Positions 51,961 through 63,030 are shown, numbered from the stretch's first letter. The stretch is 64,000 nucleotides of DNA from Labedaea rhizosphaerae (GCF_004362825.1 NZ_SNXZ01000006.1:186001-250000); one strand, 5' to 3'. The notes: generated by a model not told the origin, from the sequence alone. Translations and numbers: made by a program.

Positions 51961-53072
51961 CCGAGTCGTCGGCGGACCTCGAGCACCTGCGCGGGCGACT
52001 GCTGCGCTTCGCCGAGAAGGAAGCCGCCGGGATCTCGCCGCTCTACGAACACCTGGCCCGCCACGCGGCCGAGGACGACGACATCACGGGCCTGCTCGGC
52101 GCGGCGCAACCGGGCTTCGGCGCGCCCACGCTGCTCTTCGCGGCCGTGCACCGGGCGTTGCAGATGCGGCCGTTCCACGAGCTGGCCAACTACTACCCGT
52201 CGGTCGGCGGCAGCTACGGCGTGGACGAAGGCACCTGGCCCGCGTTCCGCTCGTTCGTCGCCGACAACGCCGAGCGCATCCGCGAACTGGTCGCGACCCG
52301 CACCACGCAGACCAACGAGGTGCGCCGGGCCGCCGTGCTGTACCCGGCGGTCGCGCTGGCCGCGAAGCAGGCGCGCGGGGCGATCGGGCTGCTCGAGGTC
52401 GGCACGAGCGCGGGTCTGCTGCTGGGCATCGACCGGTACTCCTACCGCTACCAGACCGAGCAGGCCGGTCAGCTGGCCGCAGGCCCGGCCAAGGCGCCGG
52501 TCGGCCTGCACTGCGCGCTGGAGCTGGGGCCGGGCGCGCAGCTGCCGGCGATCCCGAAGCGGCTGGCGGTTGGGGCGAGGATCGGCCTGGACCGCAACCC
52601 GGTCGACCTCGCCGACGAGGACGCCTACGCCTGGCTGGAGGCGTGCATCTGGGCCGACCAGCCCGAGCGCGCGCGCTTGTTCACCGTCGCGGCGGCCGCG
52701 CAACGCAAGGACCCGCCCGAGCTCGTCCGCGGCGACGCCGTCGACGACCTCGCGGCCGCGGCCAAGCGCATCCCGGAGTCGCTGCCCCTGGTGGTCATGA
52801 CCAGCAGCGCGGTCGCCTACCTCGGCGAGCGCCGCCAGGCGTTCCTCGACGCGCTCGGCGAGCTGTCGCGCCGGCGGCCGGTGTGGTGGGTGAGCCAGGA
52901 GGGCTACCAGGTCGGCCTGGAGCTGCTGCTGCCCGGCCGCGAGGACCTCAAGCCGACCAACAGCTCGGCGTTCGGCGTGATCGGGCTGGTGCGGTGGCAG
53001 GACGGCAAGCCCGAAGCACGCGCGCTCGCCAAGGCTGGACTGCACGGTCAGCGCCTGGTCTGGCTGGGCTGA
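51957..53072 (+). CDS. DUF2332 protein
   Basis: 371 residues of the actinobacterial DUF2332 family: FHELANYYPSVGG, TNEVRRAAVLYPAVALAAKQARGAIGLLEVGTSAGLLLGIDRYSYRY (GTSAGL nucleotide- or SAM-like glycine loop), ALVVMTSSAVAYLGERRQAFLDAL and C-terminal WWVSQEGYQVGLELLLP. The core looks like a Rossmann methyltransferase, but no activity is known. ATG 51957 overlaps the MaoC stop; the longer frame upstream is a shadow. Confidence 0.88.
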   Translation: MTESSADLEHLRGRLLRFAEKEAAGISPLYEHLARHAAEDDDITGLLGAAQPGFGAPTLLFAAVHRALQMRPFHELANYYPSVGGSYGVDEGTWPAFRSFVADNAERIRELVATRTTQTNEVRRAAVLYPAVALAAKQARGAIGLLEVGTSAGLLLGIDRYSYRYQTEQAGQLAAGPAKAPVGLHCALELGPGAQLPAIPKRLAVGARIGLDRNPVDLADEDAYAWLEACIWADQPERARLFTVAAAAQRKDPPELVRGDAVDDLAAAAKRIPESLPLVVMTSSAVAYLGERRQAFLDALGELSRRRPVWWVSQEGYQVGLELLLPGREDLKPTNSSAFGVIGLVRWQDGKPEARALAKAGLHGQRLVWLG

Positions 53073-53097
53073 CTGGACGCGCTCCGGCTGGTTCGCG

Positions 53098-53508
53098 CTA
53101 GCGGGGCAGGGCATCCCATTCGGTTAACGTCTGTTCCAACAGTTCAACCAGTGGGAGTGCGGCAAAGATCACACGATCGGTCCAACGCGCGTCCAGGGCG
53201 TCGTCGCCTGCTGCGAGGGCACCGCCGATGACCTCGCAGAAGTAGTCGTGGATCTCGAATACGCCGTGCGGCGCAGGCCGGGCGACCACACCGACCAGCC
53301 GGCCCGGCGTGACCACGAGACCGGTCTCCTCGCGGACCTCCCGCACGACGGCCTCGGCGTCCGTTTCGCCGGGTTCGACCTTGCCGCCGGGCAACGACCA
53401 CCGGCCACGACCAGGATCGTTCGCTCTTTGCACGAGCAATAGCCGTCCCTGTGCGTCATACACGAGTGCGCCGACACACCTGATCTTCGGCTTATCCGGG
53501 TAGGTCAT
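53098..53508 (-). CDS. Nudix hydrolase
   Basis: 136 residues. The Nudix box is complete ([25 protein letters not shown]: Gly, Glu, RE, EE, G in register) with the preceding RGRWSLPGG. Hydrolyses a nucleoside diphosphate linked to X, perhaps oxidised nucleotides (MutT-like). ATG 53508 lies eight bases after TACTGT (53522-53517); the longer frame to 53559 is less likely. Stands alone between convergent and divergent genes. Confidence 0.92.
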   Translation of the reverse strand: MTYPDKPKIRCVGALVYDAQGRLLLVQRANDPGRGRWSLPGGKVEPGETDAEAVVREVREETGLVVTPGRLVGVVARPAPHGVFEIHDYFCEVIGGALAAGDDALDARWTDRVIFAALPLVELLEQTLTEWDALPR

Positions 53509-53659
53509 CGCCACCGACAGTAACGGGTTTTGGTGCGGTCGCCGTCCGCGTTGCCCCATGAGCGGTACTAGGCTCCCCTAAGTCCGCGGAGTGCGGTACA
53601 ACGGTTTTCAGTAAAACCGCGCTCGGCACGGGTGCGGAAAAAACGAGCAAGGGGTCGAC

Positions 53660-53824
53660 GTGAACGCGAAGAAGGCGCTCATCCTCGCCGGTGCTGCGCT
53701 GCTGGTGTTCTTCTTGGTCACTCAACCAGTCCAGTCGGCGGGGATCGTCACGCAGATCCTCAACACGCTGAAGGACGCCGCGGAAGCCCTGATCACGTTC
53801 GTACGCTCGGTGTTCCAAGGCTGA
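53660..53824 (+). CDS. Small membrane-anchored protein
   Basis: 54 residues: N-terminal MNAKKALILAGAALLVFFLVTQPVQSA (signal-anchor or cleavable signal), then an amphipathic helix (IVTQILNTLKDAAEALITFVRSVFQG). GTG 53660 has AAGGGG upstream. Followed after 17 bp by the PH-domain gene; from memory a similar short ORF often precedes such genes in actinobacteria. No function known. Not in automatic calls because of its length. Confidence 0.6.
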   Translation: MNAKKALILAGAALLVFFLVTQPVQSAGIVTQILNTLKDAAEALITFVRSVFQG

Positions 53825-53841
53825 GCGGGTAACCTCGAGCC

Positions 53842-54402
53842 ATGTTCGCGCCGAGGGATCCGGACGAATATCTACTCGACTCCGAACGCCGGGTGATCCG
53901 GGTCCGGCGGCACTGGGCTTCGCTCGCCTGGGACGTGTTCGAGGCCAGCGCCCTGTTCGCGATCGCGGTGATGGTCTCGTACCTGCTGCCGCCCGGCCTC
54001 GTGGTCGGTCAGAACGTGCTCTGGTACGCGGCCCTGCTCGTGCTGCTGCGGTTCATCTACATCGTGCTGCAGTGGTGGGTCGAGCGGATCGTCGTGACCG
54101 ACAAGCGGTTCATGATGACCACCGGCGTCTTCACCACCAAGGTGCTGATGATGCCGATCAGCAAGGTCACCGACCTCACCTACCTGCGCACGGCCACGGG
54201 CCGGGTGTTCGGCTACGGCACGCTGGTCGTGGAGTCCGCCGGTCAGATCCAGGCGCTGAACAACATCACGTACCTGCCCAAGCCCGAGCAGGTCTACGAC
54301 GCGATCTCCGAGCTGGTGTTCGGCGACAAGAAGGCGCAGGCCGAGCGCTTCTCGATGATCCGGGCGCAGCGCATGGCGCGGGGGAAGAAGCCCGTCGGCT
54401 GA
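53842..54402 (+). CDS. Bacterial PH-domain membrane protein
   Basis: 186 residues: N-terminal EYLLDSERRVIRVRRHWA, two hydrophobic spans (VFEASALFAIAVMVSYLLPP, VLWYAALLVLLRFIYIVLQWW), then the bPH2 domain (RIVVTDKRFMMTTGVFTTKVLMMPISKVTDLTYLRTATGRVFGYGTLVVESAG). Function unknown, perhaps membrane stress. ATG 53842 is six bases after TAACCT (53830-53835), so it can be transcribed separately from the small gene upstream. Confidence 0.9.
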   Translation: MFAPRDPDEYLLDSERRVIRVRRHWASLAWDVFEASALFAIAVMVSYLLPPGLVVGQNVLWYAALLVLLRFIYIVLQWWVERIVVTDKRFMMTTGVFTTKVLMMPISKVTDLTYLRTATGRVFGYGTLVVESAGQIQALNNITYLPKPEQVYDAISELVFGDKKAQAERFSMIRAQRMARGKKPVG

Positions 54403-54456
54403 GGTGGCGGTCACGCCCGACCGGAGGTCTGAGCGACCTTCGGTCACACTGGGCGC

Positions 54457-55329
54457 GTGGCACCCGAGCTGATTGACCTGCACACGCACTCGAACAGATC
54501 CGACGGCACCGACACGCCCGCCGAACTGGTGGCGGCGGCGGCCGCCGCCGGGCTCTCGACGGTGGCCATCACCGACCATGACACCACCGCCGGCTGGGAC
54601 GAAGCGGCGGCCGCCTTGCCGCCGGGGATGCAGCTGGTGCGTGGCGCCGAGCTGTCGTGCGAGTCGCGGGACGGTCGAGGCGGCTGGTGCACCGTTCACC
54701 TCCTCGCGTACCTGTTCGACCCGTCCTCGCCGGTGATCATCGCCGAGCAGTCCAGGCTGCGCGTCGAACGCAGGCGCCGCCTTCGGCTCATGGCCGACAA
54801 GATGGCGGCCGCCGGCCTGCCCGTCGACGCCGACGAGATCTTCGCGGCCCTGCCGCCCGACGCGCCCGCCGGGCGCCCGCACCTGGCCGCCGCGTTGATC
54901 AAGGCGGGCGTGGTGGGGTCGGTGGACGAGGCGTTCGCGAGCTACCTGCGCACCGGCGGACCGTTCCACATCGGCCGCGCGGACACGCCCGTGCTCGACG
55001 CCATCCAGATGATCGCCGAGGCGGGCGGCGTGACCGTGCTCGCCCACGGCTTCGCTCGCCACCGCGGCCGCACGATCACCGCCGAGGTGGTCAAGGAGCT
55101 GGCCGGGGCCGGGCTCGGCGGGGTCGAGGTGTTCCACCCGGACCACACGCCGGAGAACCGCGCCGAGCTGCTCGAGCTCGCGGCCGACCTCGACCTGCTG
55201 GTGACCGGGTCGAGCGACTACCACGGCGGCCACAAGACGATCCGCCTCGGCCAGGAGACCACCGCCCCCGAGATGCTGGACGCCATCGTCTCGCGTGCGA
55301 CCGGCGCTCCGCTGCTGACGGGGAGCTGA
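54457..55329 (+). CDS. PHP-domain phosphoesterase
   Basis: 290 residues of the PHP superfamily: metal motifs IDLHTHSNRSDGTDTP, VAITDHDTTAGW, RGAELSC, a central helical insert (about 95-165), AGGVTVLAHGFA, and late GSSDYHGGHK. Similar to RNase AM / 3',5'-nucleoside bisphosphate phosphatase, so a nuclease or nucleotide-phosphatase role is the best guess. GTG 54457. It is 6 bp upstream of the MarC gene and probably cotranscribed. Confidence 0.9.
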   Translation: MAPELIDLHTHSNRSDGTDTPAELVAAAAAAGLSTVAITDHDTTAGWDEAAAALPPGMQLVRGAELSCESRDGRGGWCTVHLLAYLFDPSSPVIIAEQSRLRVERRRRLRLMADKMAAAGLPVDADEIFAALPPDAPAGRPHLAAALIKAGVVGSVDEAFASYLRTGGPFHIGRADTPVLDAIQMIAEAGGVTVLAHGFARHRGRTITAEVVKELAGAGLGGVEVFHPDHTPENRAELLELAADLDLLVTGSSDYHGGHKTIRLGQETTAPEMLDAIVSRATGAPLLTGS

Positions 55330-55335
55330 CCCCGG

Positions 55336-55956
55336 GTGGCCGTCTTCGACGTCCCGCTCTTCGCCGAGGCGACGATCACGCTCGTGGTGATCATGGACCC
55401 GCCGGGCACCGTCCCGGTGTTCCTGAGCCTCGTCGGCCGCAAGACCCGCTCGACGCGCCTGGCCGCCGCGCGCCAGGCTGTGCTCGTGTCGCTCGGCGTG
55501 ATCACGTTGTTCGCGGTCGGCGGCGAGGCGATCCTGTCCTACCTCGGGATCGGGATCCCGGCCCTGCAGGGCGCGGGCGGGTTGCTGCTGCTGTTGATCG
55601 CCTTGGACCTGCTGACCGGGCGTGGTGACGCCCAGCCGGAGGCGGTCGAGGACGTCAACGTGGCCTTGGTCCCGCTGGGCACGCCGTTGCTGGCCGGGCC
55701 GGGTGCCATCGCCGCGACGATCGTGTTCGTCCGGCAGGCCGACGGGCACTGGCCGTCGTACTTGGCGCTGGCGGCGGCGATCCTGATGGTGCACCTGGTG
55801 CTGTGGGCGTGCCTGCGGTTCTCCGGGCTCGTGATCAAGGTGATCAAGGAGAGCGGGATCGTGCTGCTGGCCAAGATCGCCGGTTTGCTCCTGGCGGCGA
55901 TCGCGGTGCAGTTGGTGGCCGACGCCGTGCGCGGGTTCGTGAGTGGGGCCAGCTGA
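55336..55956 (+). CDS. MarC family membrane protein
   Basis: 206 residues with six membrane spans in the MarC pattern: LVVIMDPPGTVPVFLSLVG (with DPPG), FAVGGEAILSYLGIGIPALQGAGGLLLLLIALDLL, LVPLGTPLLAGPGAIAATIV (PLGTPLLAGPG signature) and GIVLLAKIAGLLLAAIAVQLV. Once proposed as a drug exporter, function unproven. GTG 55336. Confidence 0.93.
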   Translation: MAVFDVPLFAEATITLVVIMDPPGTVPVFLSLVGRKTRSTRLAAARQAVLVSLGVITLFAVGGEAILSYLGIGIPALQGAGGLLLLLIALDLLTGRGDAQPEAVEDVNVALVPLGTPLLAGPGAIAATIVFVRQADGHWPSYLALAAAILMVHLVLWACLRFSGLVIKVIKESGIVLLAKIAGLLLAAIAVQLVADAVRGFVSGAS

Positions 55957-56497
55957 GCACTCGCGGCCGGCGGCGCGTGGCGGGCGGGCCTGCCGTTTGG
56001 TGGCGGGCGGGGTCTGCCGCTGTCGCGCGCGGTTGATCGAGGCCAGGCCGCCGGTCGGTGGGGTCGGGGTGGGTGAGGCCGGAGCGGCCGGCCGGTGCGG
56101 CTGAGGTTGGGCGAGGGCCAGGCGGTCGGGCTGGGGTGGGTGAGGGCCAGGCGGTCGGCCGGTGGGGCTGGCGTGGGTGAGGGCCGGAGCGGTCGGCCAG
56201 TCGGCGTGGCGTGAGTCCCTTCTTCACCTCCGAGGCGGGATCGAGTCGACCAGGGGCGGGTGCTTGTGAGCTGTGCTGGTGCTGGCTGCGGCACTGCGTC
56301 TTTACAGCAGACGCGCAGAACACCCAGATCCGGGCAGAATTCGGGGCCTTGTCGCTCGATCAGGTGAAACAGACCTGGTCAAGCGTGGCGACCTGCAACG
56401 CCTCTACCAGGCATTTTACCGAAGATCCAGCCGCGAACAGGGCAACTGCTGGCTTGTGGACAACTTCGGAAAACCCTGTGGAAAACCCGACCGGCAG
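55957..56497. other. 541-bp gene-free gap with degenerate tandem repeats
   Basis: About 56060-56200 has four imperfect copies of a unit with core GGGTGAGGGCCAGGCGGTCGG at 30-39 bp spacing. Around 56300-56330 is a short hairpin (CGTCT/AGACG). At 56455-56463 is a DnaA-box match TGTGGACAA followed by the near match TGTGGAAAA. The stretch from 56330 is less GC-rich than its surroundings. No ORF in it has codon-position bias that I would trust. Confidence 0.6.
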
Positions 56498-56845
56498 TCA
56501 GCCGAGGATGTCGGACACCGCTTGCGGCGTGCGGGCCACCGACGCCCGGCCGTCGCCGGCGATCACGATGGGGCGCTGGATCAGCGACGGGTTGGCCACC
56601 AGCACGTCGATCCACTTCTGGCGGTCGTGCGGCAGGGCACCCAGGTCGAGTTCCTTGGCCAGGGGATCACCGGTGCGGGCGAGCTCCCACGGCTGCATGC
56701 CCAGCGTCTCGAGCACCTCGTCCAGCTCGGCCGCGGTGGGCGGCTGGTCCAGGTAGCGCCGTTCGACGTACGGGCGACCGCTGTCGTCCAAGGCCTGCTT
56801 CGCCGCACGCGACTTCGAGCAGCGGGGGTTGTGCCAGAGCTCCAT
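56498..56845 (-). CDS. ArsC/Spx-family reductase-like protein
   Basis: 115 residues of the glutaredoxin-fold arsenate reductase family (YfgD/ArsC type): MELWHNPRCSKSRAAKQAL with the single catalytic Cys, RYLDQPPTAAELDEVLETLGM, and C-terminal LIQRPIVIAGDGRASVARTP where the IxRP motif carries a conserved Arg. Arsenate reduction is possible, but no ars genes are nearby; many homologues have other roles. ATG 56845 overlaps the upstream stop (TGATG). Confidence 0.85.
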   Translation of the reverse strand: MELWHNPRCSKSRAAKQALDDSGRPYVERRYLDQPPTAAELDEVLETLGMQPWELARTGDPLAKELDLGALPHDRQKWIDVLVANPSLIQRPIVIAGDGRASVARTPQAVSDILG

Positions 56846-57171
56846 CACGACCACCAGAAGAACCACAGGGTCGCCGCGGCGACCACGACCATCAGGACAC
56901 CGGGGAGGATTGTCGCGCGGCCGGTCCGGCGGTCCAGCATGCGCTGGCACGCGAAGCACAGCGCGCCGGCGCCGAGGTGCCCGGCGACGGCGAAGACGCC
57001 AGGTCCCGGCGTGCCGCGGAACAAGGCGTAGAGCTGCGCGCCGAGCACGAGGACCGCGAGCAGCACCATTCCCGCCGCCAGCACCCCGCTCATCTCACGC
57101 GGGAACTTCAGCTTGCGCCCGCTCGGCGGCCGGGGCAGCCGTGCGGTGACAGCCTCTTGGTCGGTACTCAC
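56845..57171 (-). CDS. Small three-span membrane protein
   Basis: 108 residues, unrecognised. A polar N-terminus (VTARLPRPPSGRKLKFP) precedes three hydrophobic segments (SGVLAAGMVLLAVLVLGAQLYALF, GVFAVAGHLGAGALCFACQRML, ATILPGVLMVVVAAATLWFFW). GTG 57171 overlaps the RecB-like stop (GTGA) and its stop overlaps the ArsC-like start, so the three genes are an operon. No function is suggested by the sequence. Confidence 0.7.
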   Translation of the reverse strand: MSTDQEAVTARLPRPPSGRKLKFPREMSGVLAAGMVLLAVLVLGAQLYALFRGTPGPGVFAVAGHLGAGALCFACQRMLDRRTGRATILPGVLMVVVAAATLWFFWWS

Positions 57172-58001
57172 GGCACCAGCATCGCCCATGGCTCGTCCGC
57201 GGGCGCGGCCGCCTGGCCCTCGGGGCAGCTGCGCCGGAAATCGCACCAGCCGCACTGGCGGCCGGGCTGGCTCGGGAAGAGCACGTCCGGGTCGCCGCCC
57301 GCGGCGAGGGTGTCGGTGGCCAGCTGGAAGTCCTCGGCCGATTCCTGGGCACGCTTGTGGTGGCGCGCAAGGGATTCCTCGGTGTGCTCCCACGCGGCGA
57401 CGGTGCCGCTGGGCAGGTGGTGCAACTCCACGCGGGTGCACGGCCTGCGCAACGTGCGGCGCGCGGCGATCACATACAGGGCAAGCGCTTGCGAACCGCG
57501 GGCGTCGTCGGTGGTGAGGGCGTGGCGGCCGGTCTTGTAGTCGACGATGACGAGTTCGCCATCGCGTTCGTCGATGCGGTCGACCCGGCCCTCGACGATG
57601 AGCTTGCCCGCGGGCGCCGACACCCAGCGCTCCAACCCGACGGGGTCGTCGGTGACGTCGACACCCGCGATGTAGTCGACGACCCAGCCGATCGCCCGGC
57701 TGCGGTACTCCGCGGCCTGCTTCGGGTGCTGGAAACCCTCGTCCTTCCAGTGCTGGCCCACCAGCGCGGCCGCCATCTCCGGCGTGCGGCGCCCGACCGG
57801 CAGGTCGTAGAAGGCACGCAACGCGTTGTGCACCACGGCACCCAACGTGTTGTGCGCGAACGCCCCACCACGCGGTGGCGTGGGCCGATCCACGTACGCC
57901 ATCCGGTAGCGGCGCGGGCAATCCGCCCACGTCGCCAACTTCGATGGGGTGACCTTCACCAGCTTCGCCGGCATGGCGTCGAACCCGAGCTGCCCTTGCA
58001 C
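57168..58001 (-). CDS. RecB-family PD-(D/E)XK exonuclease
   Basis: 277 residues. The nuclease core shows SPSKLATWADCPRRYRMAYVDR-type start (TPSKLATWADCPRRYR), VEGRVDRIDERDGELVIVDYKTGR (D...VDYK motif) and QALALYVIA. A Cys in the N-terminal motif plus CGWCDFRRSC near the C-terminus form a probable 4Fe-4S cluster, as in AddB and Cas4. The GTG at 58001 lies seven bases after TAACGT (58014-58009). Acts on DNA ends, perhaps in repair. No CRISPR genes nearby. Confidence 0.9.
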   Translation of the reverse strand: MQGQLGFDAMPAKLVKVTPSKLATWADCPRRYRMAYVDRPTPPRGGAFAHNTLGAVVHNALRAFYDLPVGRRTPEMAAALVGQHWKDEGFQHPKQAAEYRSRAIGWVVDYIAGVDVTDDPVGLERWVSAPAGKLIVEGRVDRIDERDGELVIVDYKTGRHALTTDDARGSQALALYVIAARRTLRRPCTRVELHHLPSGTVAAWEHTEESLARHHKRAQESAEDFQLATDTLAAGGDPDVLFPSQPGRQCGWCDFRRSCPEGQAAAPADEPWAMLVP

Positions 58002-58039
58002 GGCACCAACGTTACGCAGCCCCACCGACAGTGTTGATG

Positions 58040-58131
58040 GCACTCTCTTCGTTCGCGCGGGCCGCGGCCCCTTCATGGCCTGGCTCGCTCCGGTCGCGGA
58101 GCGACCTCCACGAACCAGGCCGGGCCGCAGC
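58040..58131. repeat. Dispersed palindromic element, copy B
   Basis: Diverged copy of the element at 35519-35611: shares CTCTCTTCGTTCG at its left end, GGCTCGCTCCGGTCG in the middle and ACCTCCACGA before the right arm. Outer arms GGCCGCGGCC / GGGCCGCAGCC are imperfect here. Lies between the RecB-like gene and the hydrolase, both on the minus strand. Confidence 0.7.
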
Positions 58132-58139
58132 CGTGTGGG

Positions 58140-59009
58140 TTACAGCCAGCTGTGCCAGGTGGGGAGGAGGGTGGCCAGCAACGCCGTCGGGTTCTCCGTG
58201 TTGGGCGAGTGCAACGCATCCGGGATCACGGCGAAATCCGCGTCCAGCCGGTCCGCCATGTCGCGCTGCAACGGCACCGGCCACGCGTCGTCGTCCTGCC
58301 CGCACGCCACCAGGCACGGCGTGCCCTGGGTGCGCAACGCGTGCGCGAGCGCGCCGACCTGGTCCGGTTCCGAGCGCAGCCCGTGTGCCATGCCCAGCAA
58401 CCCGGCCGGCTCGTTGCGCAGGAACCGCTCCTTGAGGAACGCCTTCAACTTGTCGGACTTCGACGCCCACGCCGGGGTCTGCGCCGACATCGCCTCCATG
58501 CCTTGGTACAGCGCCTCGATCCCGTACTGGCGCAACGCCGGCTCGGCCAGGTCCAGCAGTTGGCGGCGCGCGCCCGAAGGCAGCTCACCGGGACCGCTGT
58601 CCAGCAACGTCAAACCGGTGATCGAGGCCCCGGCCAGCACGGCAGCTCGTGAGACCAAGCCACCGTAGGAGTGCCCGAGCAGCAGGACGGGCCGGCCATC
58701 GGCGCCCAGCTTGCCGATCAGCTCCGCCAGGACCAGCCCCAGCGGTCCGGGCAGGTACTCCGACTCGGCCGCGGGCCCGACCGACTCGTTCTGGCCGGGC
58801 AGGTCGATGGCGACGACCTCGAAGCCGTCCGCGGCGACCGGGTCGAGCAGCGGAGCGAAGTCTTCCTTCGAGCCGGTGTAGCCCGGCACCAGCAACACGA
58901 TGGGCGCGTCCGGACGGCGGATGCGCAGCGCCGCGATCGGACCCAGCCTGCCGTCCAACTCGACGCGGTCCGCGCCGTGGGCACTCACCTGCGAAGGAGT
59001 CTCGGTCAC
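58140..59009 (-). CDS. Alpha/beta hydrolase
   Basis: 289 residues of the alpha/beta-hydrolase fold-1 family: oxyanion region LLVPGYTGSKEDF, nucleophile LLLGHSYGGLVS, acid in VACGQDDDAWP and His in IPDALHSPNTENP. A lid of about 60 residues lies between core strands 6 and 7. GTG at 59009. Substrate unknown. Separated by a short gap from the beta-propeller gene on the same strand. Confidence 0.9.
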   Translation of the reverse strand: MTETPSQVSAHGADRVELDGRLGPIAALRIRRPDAPIVLLVPGYTGSKEDFAPLLDPVAADGFEVVAIDLPGQNESVGPAAESEYLPGPLGLVLAELIGKLGADGRPVLLLGHSYGGLVSRAAVLAGASITGLTLLDSGPGELPSGARRQLLDLAEPALRQYGIEALYQGMEAMSAQTPAWASKSDKLKAFLKERFLRNEPAGLLGMAHGLRSEPDQVGALAHALRTQGTPCLVACGQDDDAWPVPLQRDMADRLDADFAVIPDALHSPNTENPTALLATLLPTWHSWL

Positions 59010-59052
59010 GCCTTCGATTTTGCCTCAGCAATCTCGAAAACGCCTTGCGTAA

Positions 59053-60423
59053 CTACCTGAGGGCGACCAACGTCGCACCGCGCTGCTCGAAGACCATCGG
59101 GCCCTCGAAGTCCATCTCCACCGGGCCGGTGTAGCCGCCGCGGTCGACGGGGAAGGTGCCGATCTTCTTGCCGGTGACCGGGTCGAGGACGTCGATCCCG
59201 CCGGGCACGGGCACCAGCAGCTTGCCCGCGAACCGGGTGCCCGGGCCGAGCGCGCCGTCCACGGTCCACAGTGGAGTGAGCGCGCGCTGGTTCAGGGCGA
59301 TGGTGCGCGAACCGGTGTACCAGTAGATCATCCCGGGGCCTTGGGCCGTGGACACGACAGGACCCTTGGCGCTGCCCCGCAGGTCGGCGTCCGGCAGGTG
59401 CAACGGGTACTCCGCGACCTGCTTGCCCTCGACCGTGTACACGACCAGCCGCTGCGGGTCGGGCAGCGCGACCGCGATGTGGTCGCCGCTGAACGCGACG
59501 ATCTGCGCGTCGTGCCCGCCGACCACGACGCTGCCGGTGACCTCGGGGATGTCCCAGTCGTCCTTGCCGACCGCCTTGTAGACGCTCAACCGGTCGCTGC
59601 CGATGTCGTCGGAGCACCGCTCGATCACCGCGACGTAGCCACCGCCGGCCCCGACCGAGCCGTACTTGCACTCGTTCGGCCGGTCACCGGAGGTCTGCGT
59701 CTCGGGGTTGACGCGCTGCTTGCCCGCGTTGCGCAGGTCGGGCATCCGGCCGTACTCGACGGTCAGCACCAGGTCCGACCGCCAGGTGTCCAGCACGTCC
59801 GGGCCGGTCGCGGTGACGTAGTTGCCGTCGTAGACCAGGTGGGTGCCGAGCTGGGCGTCGTCGTTGCGGGCGGTGTCGCGCTCGCCGTCGTCGGAGTGCA
59901 GCGTCGTCACCTCGCTGCAGCCACCGCCGGACCGCGGGTCGCTCGACGGCAGCAGCCGGCCGTCGGTCTGGTAGACCGTGACGACCTTCGACCACGCCGT
60001 TGCGACCGTGCACAACGGCAGGTCACGCGCATAACGCCAGCGCACCTGGCCGGTCAGCGGGTCCCGGCCGAGCACCTCGCCACCAGCCGCGGTGACGATG
60101 GCCGTGCCGGTCACCACCGGCTGCGGGGTCGCCGGGCTGTCGGCCCGCCACGCCTCGGCCAGCGAAGGCGGGAACACCTCGGGGGCCGACGGCGGCTCGA
60201 TCGGCACCGCCGCCGTCTGCGAGGTGGTCGCGTGCTCGTCGCTGTTCTGCCACAACACGAACCACGCGATGAGGGCGGCCACGACGATCAGCGCCACCGC
60301 GACCAGGTCACGCGGCCTGCGGAACCTGGTGCGGGGCATGCTCGGCTGGTCGGGGCCGTCCGGCTCGTCGAGCGCTGGTTCGGCGAGCACATCCTCCTCG
60401 CCGGCGGTCGTGGACTCCTGCAC
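59053..60423 (-). CDS. Membrane-anchored PQQ-like beta-propeller protein (Rv3212-like)
   Basis: 456 residues. Cytoplasmic N-terminus of about 45, one span (DLVAVALIVVAALIAWFVLW), then an exported beta-propeller of PQQ/quinoprotein-like repeats (GEVLGRDPLTGQVRWRY, GIDVLDPVTGKKIGTFPV). No PQQ-enzyme catalytic residues are identifiable; probably a protein-interaction scaffold. GTG 60423 is 6 bp after the helicase stop, so they are one operon, as Rv3211-Rv3212. Confidence 0.85.
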   Translation of the reverse strand: MQESTTAGEEDVLAEPALDEPDGPDQPSMPRTRFRRPRDLVAVALIVVAALIAWFVLWQNSDEHATTSQTAAVPIEPPSAPEVFPPSLAEAWRADSPATPQPVVTGTAIVTAAGGEVLGRDPLTGQVRWRYARDLPLCTVATAWSKVVTVYQTDGRLLPSSDPRSGGGCSEVTTLHSDDGERDTARNDDAQLGTHLVYDGNYVTATGPDVLDTWRSDLVLTVEYGRMPDLRNAGKQRVNPETQTSGDRPNECKYGSVGAGGGYVAVIERCSDDIGSDRLSVYKAVGKDDWDIPEVTGSVVVGGHDAQIVAFSGDHIAVALPDPQRLVVYTVEGKQVAEYPLHLPDADLRGSAKGPVVSTAQGPGMIYWYTGSRTIALNQRALTPLWTVDGALGPGTRFAGKLLVPVPGGIDVLDPVTGKKIGTFPVDRGGYTGPVEMDFEGPMVFEQRGATLVALR

Positions 60424-60429
60424 GGTGGG

Positions 60430-62130
<1,701 letters not shown>

Positions 62131-62385
62131 CGGCGACCATCGCCGTTCAACCGCTCGACCGCGCACTCGCCTGCGGTTTCACAGGGCGCGCGGGAGAGGT
62201 CGCGCGGTGCGCATACCCTCCATGGGGCGGTCTTGGCCCGCCCTTGGTCTTGTCGATGCCTGCGCGCCACCGGGCGGGCACTCACACCGGCCGTTTACCG
62301 AGGCCGGCGGTGACCACGCGCCCTTGCGTGGGCAGGCGTCACTGCACATTCTACCTGGGAGGTACGGGCGGATACGCTCGGTACC

Positions 62386-63030
62386 GTGAGTGAGTCTCAG
62401 ATTGGCGTCGTCGACCTGCTCGGAGTGCTGGCATACGGCGAGCTCTCGGCGTTCGACCGGCTGGCGGAGGACGCGCGCGCGGCACCCACCCTGGCGGGTC
62501 GCGCAGCGCTCGCCGAGATGGCCGGCCTGGAGATCGGCCACTACCGCCAGCTCGCCGACCGGCTCGGCGAACTCGGCGCCGACGTGCAGGAGGCCATGGC
62601 CCCGTTCATCTCGCACATCGACGCGTTCCAGGCGTCCACCACGCCCAACTCCTGGCTCGAGTCCCTGGTCAAGGCCTACGTCGTGGACGGCCTCGCCGCG
62701 GACCTCTACCGGGAGCTGGCGAGCTGGCTGGACGAGCCGACCCGCGAGCTCGTCCTGCACACCCTGGCCGACACCGGGCACGCGGCGTTCGCCGAGCGGG
62801 AGGTGCGCGCGGCGTGTGAGCGAGATCGCACCCAGCGGGACCGCCTGACCCTGTGGGGGCGGCGGCTGCTCGGCGAGGCGCTGACCCAGGCCCAGTACGT
62901 GGTGGCCGAGCGCGACGGGCTGGCCGAGCTGATCGTCAAGGGCTCGGGCGACCTCGCGGGGATCGCGGCGCTGTTCCGGCGGCTGCAACAGGGCCACGGG
63001 AAACGGATGACCGCGCTGGGGCTGGGCTGA
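62386..63030 (+). CDS. Ferritin-like fold protein (tRNA hydroxylase-like, Rv3210c-like)
   Basis: 214 residues, all helical: [34 protein letters not shown] with candidate metal ligands Glu and Exx[38 protein letters not shown]. Belongs to the ferritin-like superfamily near MiaE; metal binding is likely, but the reaction in this branch is unknown. GTG 62386 lies seven bases after TACGCT (62373-62378), leaderless. Position beside the helicase matches the mycobacterial neighbourhood. Confidence 0.85.
   Translation: MSESQIGVVDLLGVLAYGELSAFDRLAEDARAAPTLAGRAALAEMAGLEIGHYRQLADRLGELGADVQEAMAPFISHIDAFQASTTPNSWLESLVKAYVVDGLAADLYRELASWLDEPTRELVLHTLADTGHAAFAEREVRAACERDRTQRDRLTLWGRRLLGEALTQAQYVVAERDGLAELIVKGSGDLAGIAALFRRLQQGHGKRMTALGLG

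Noticed and set aside
56498..56845. Arsenic resistance locus
   Set aside because: The ArsC-like gene has no arsR, arsB or acr3 neighbour, and the family includes proteins with other functions.
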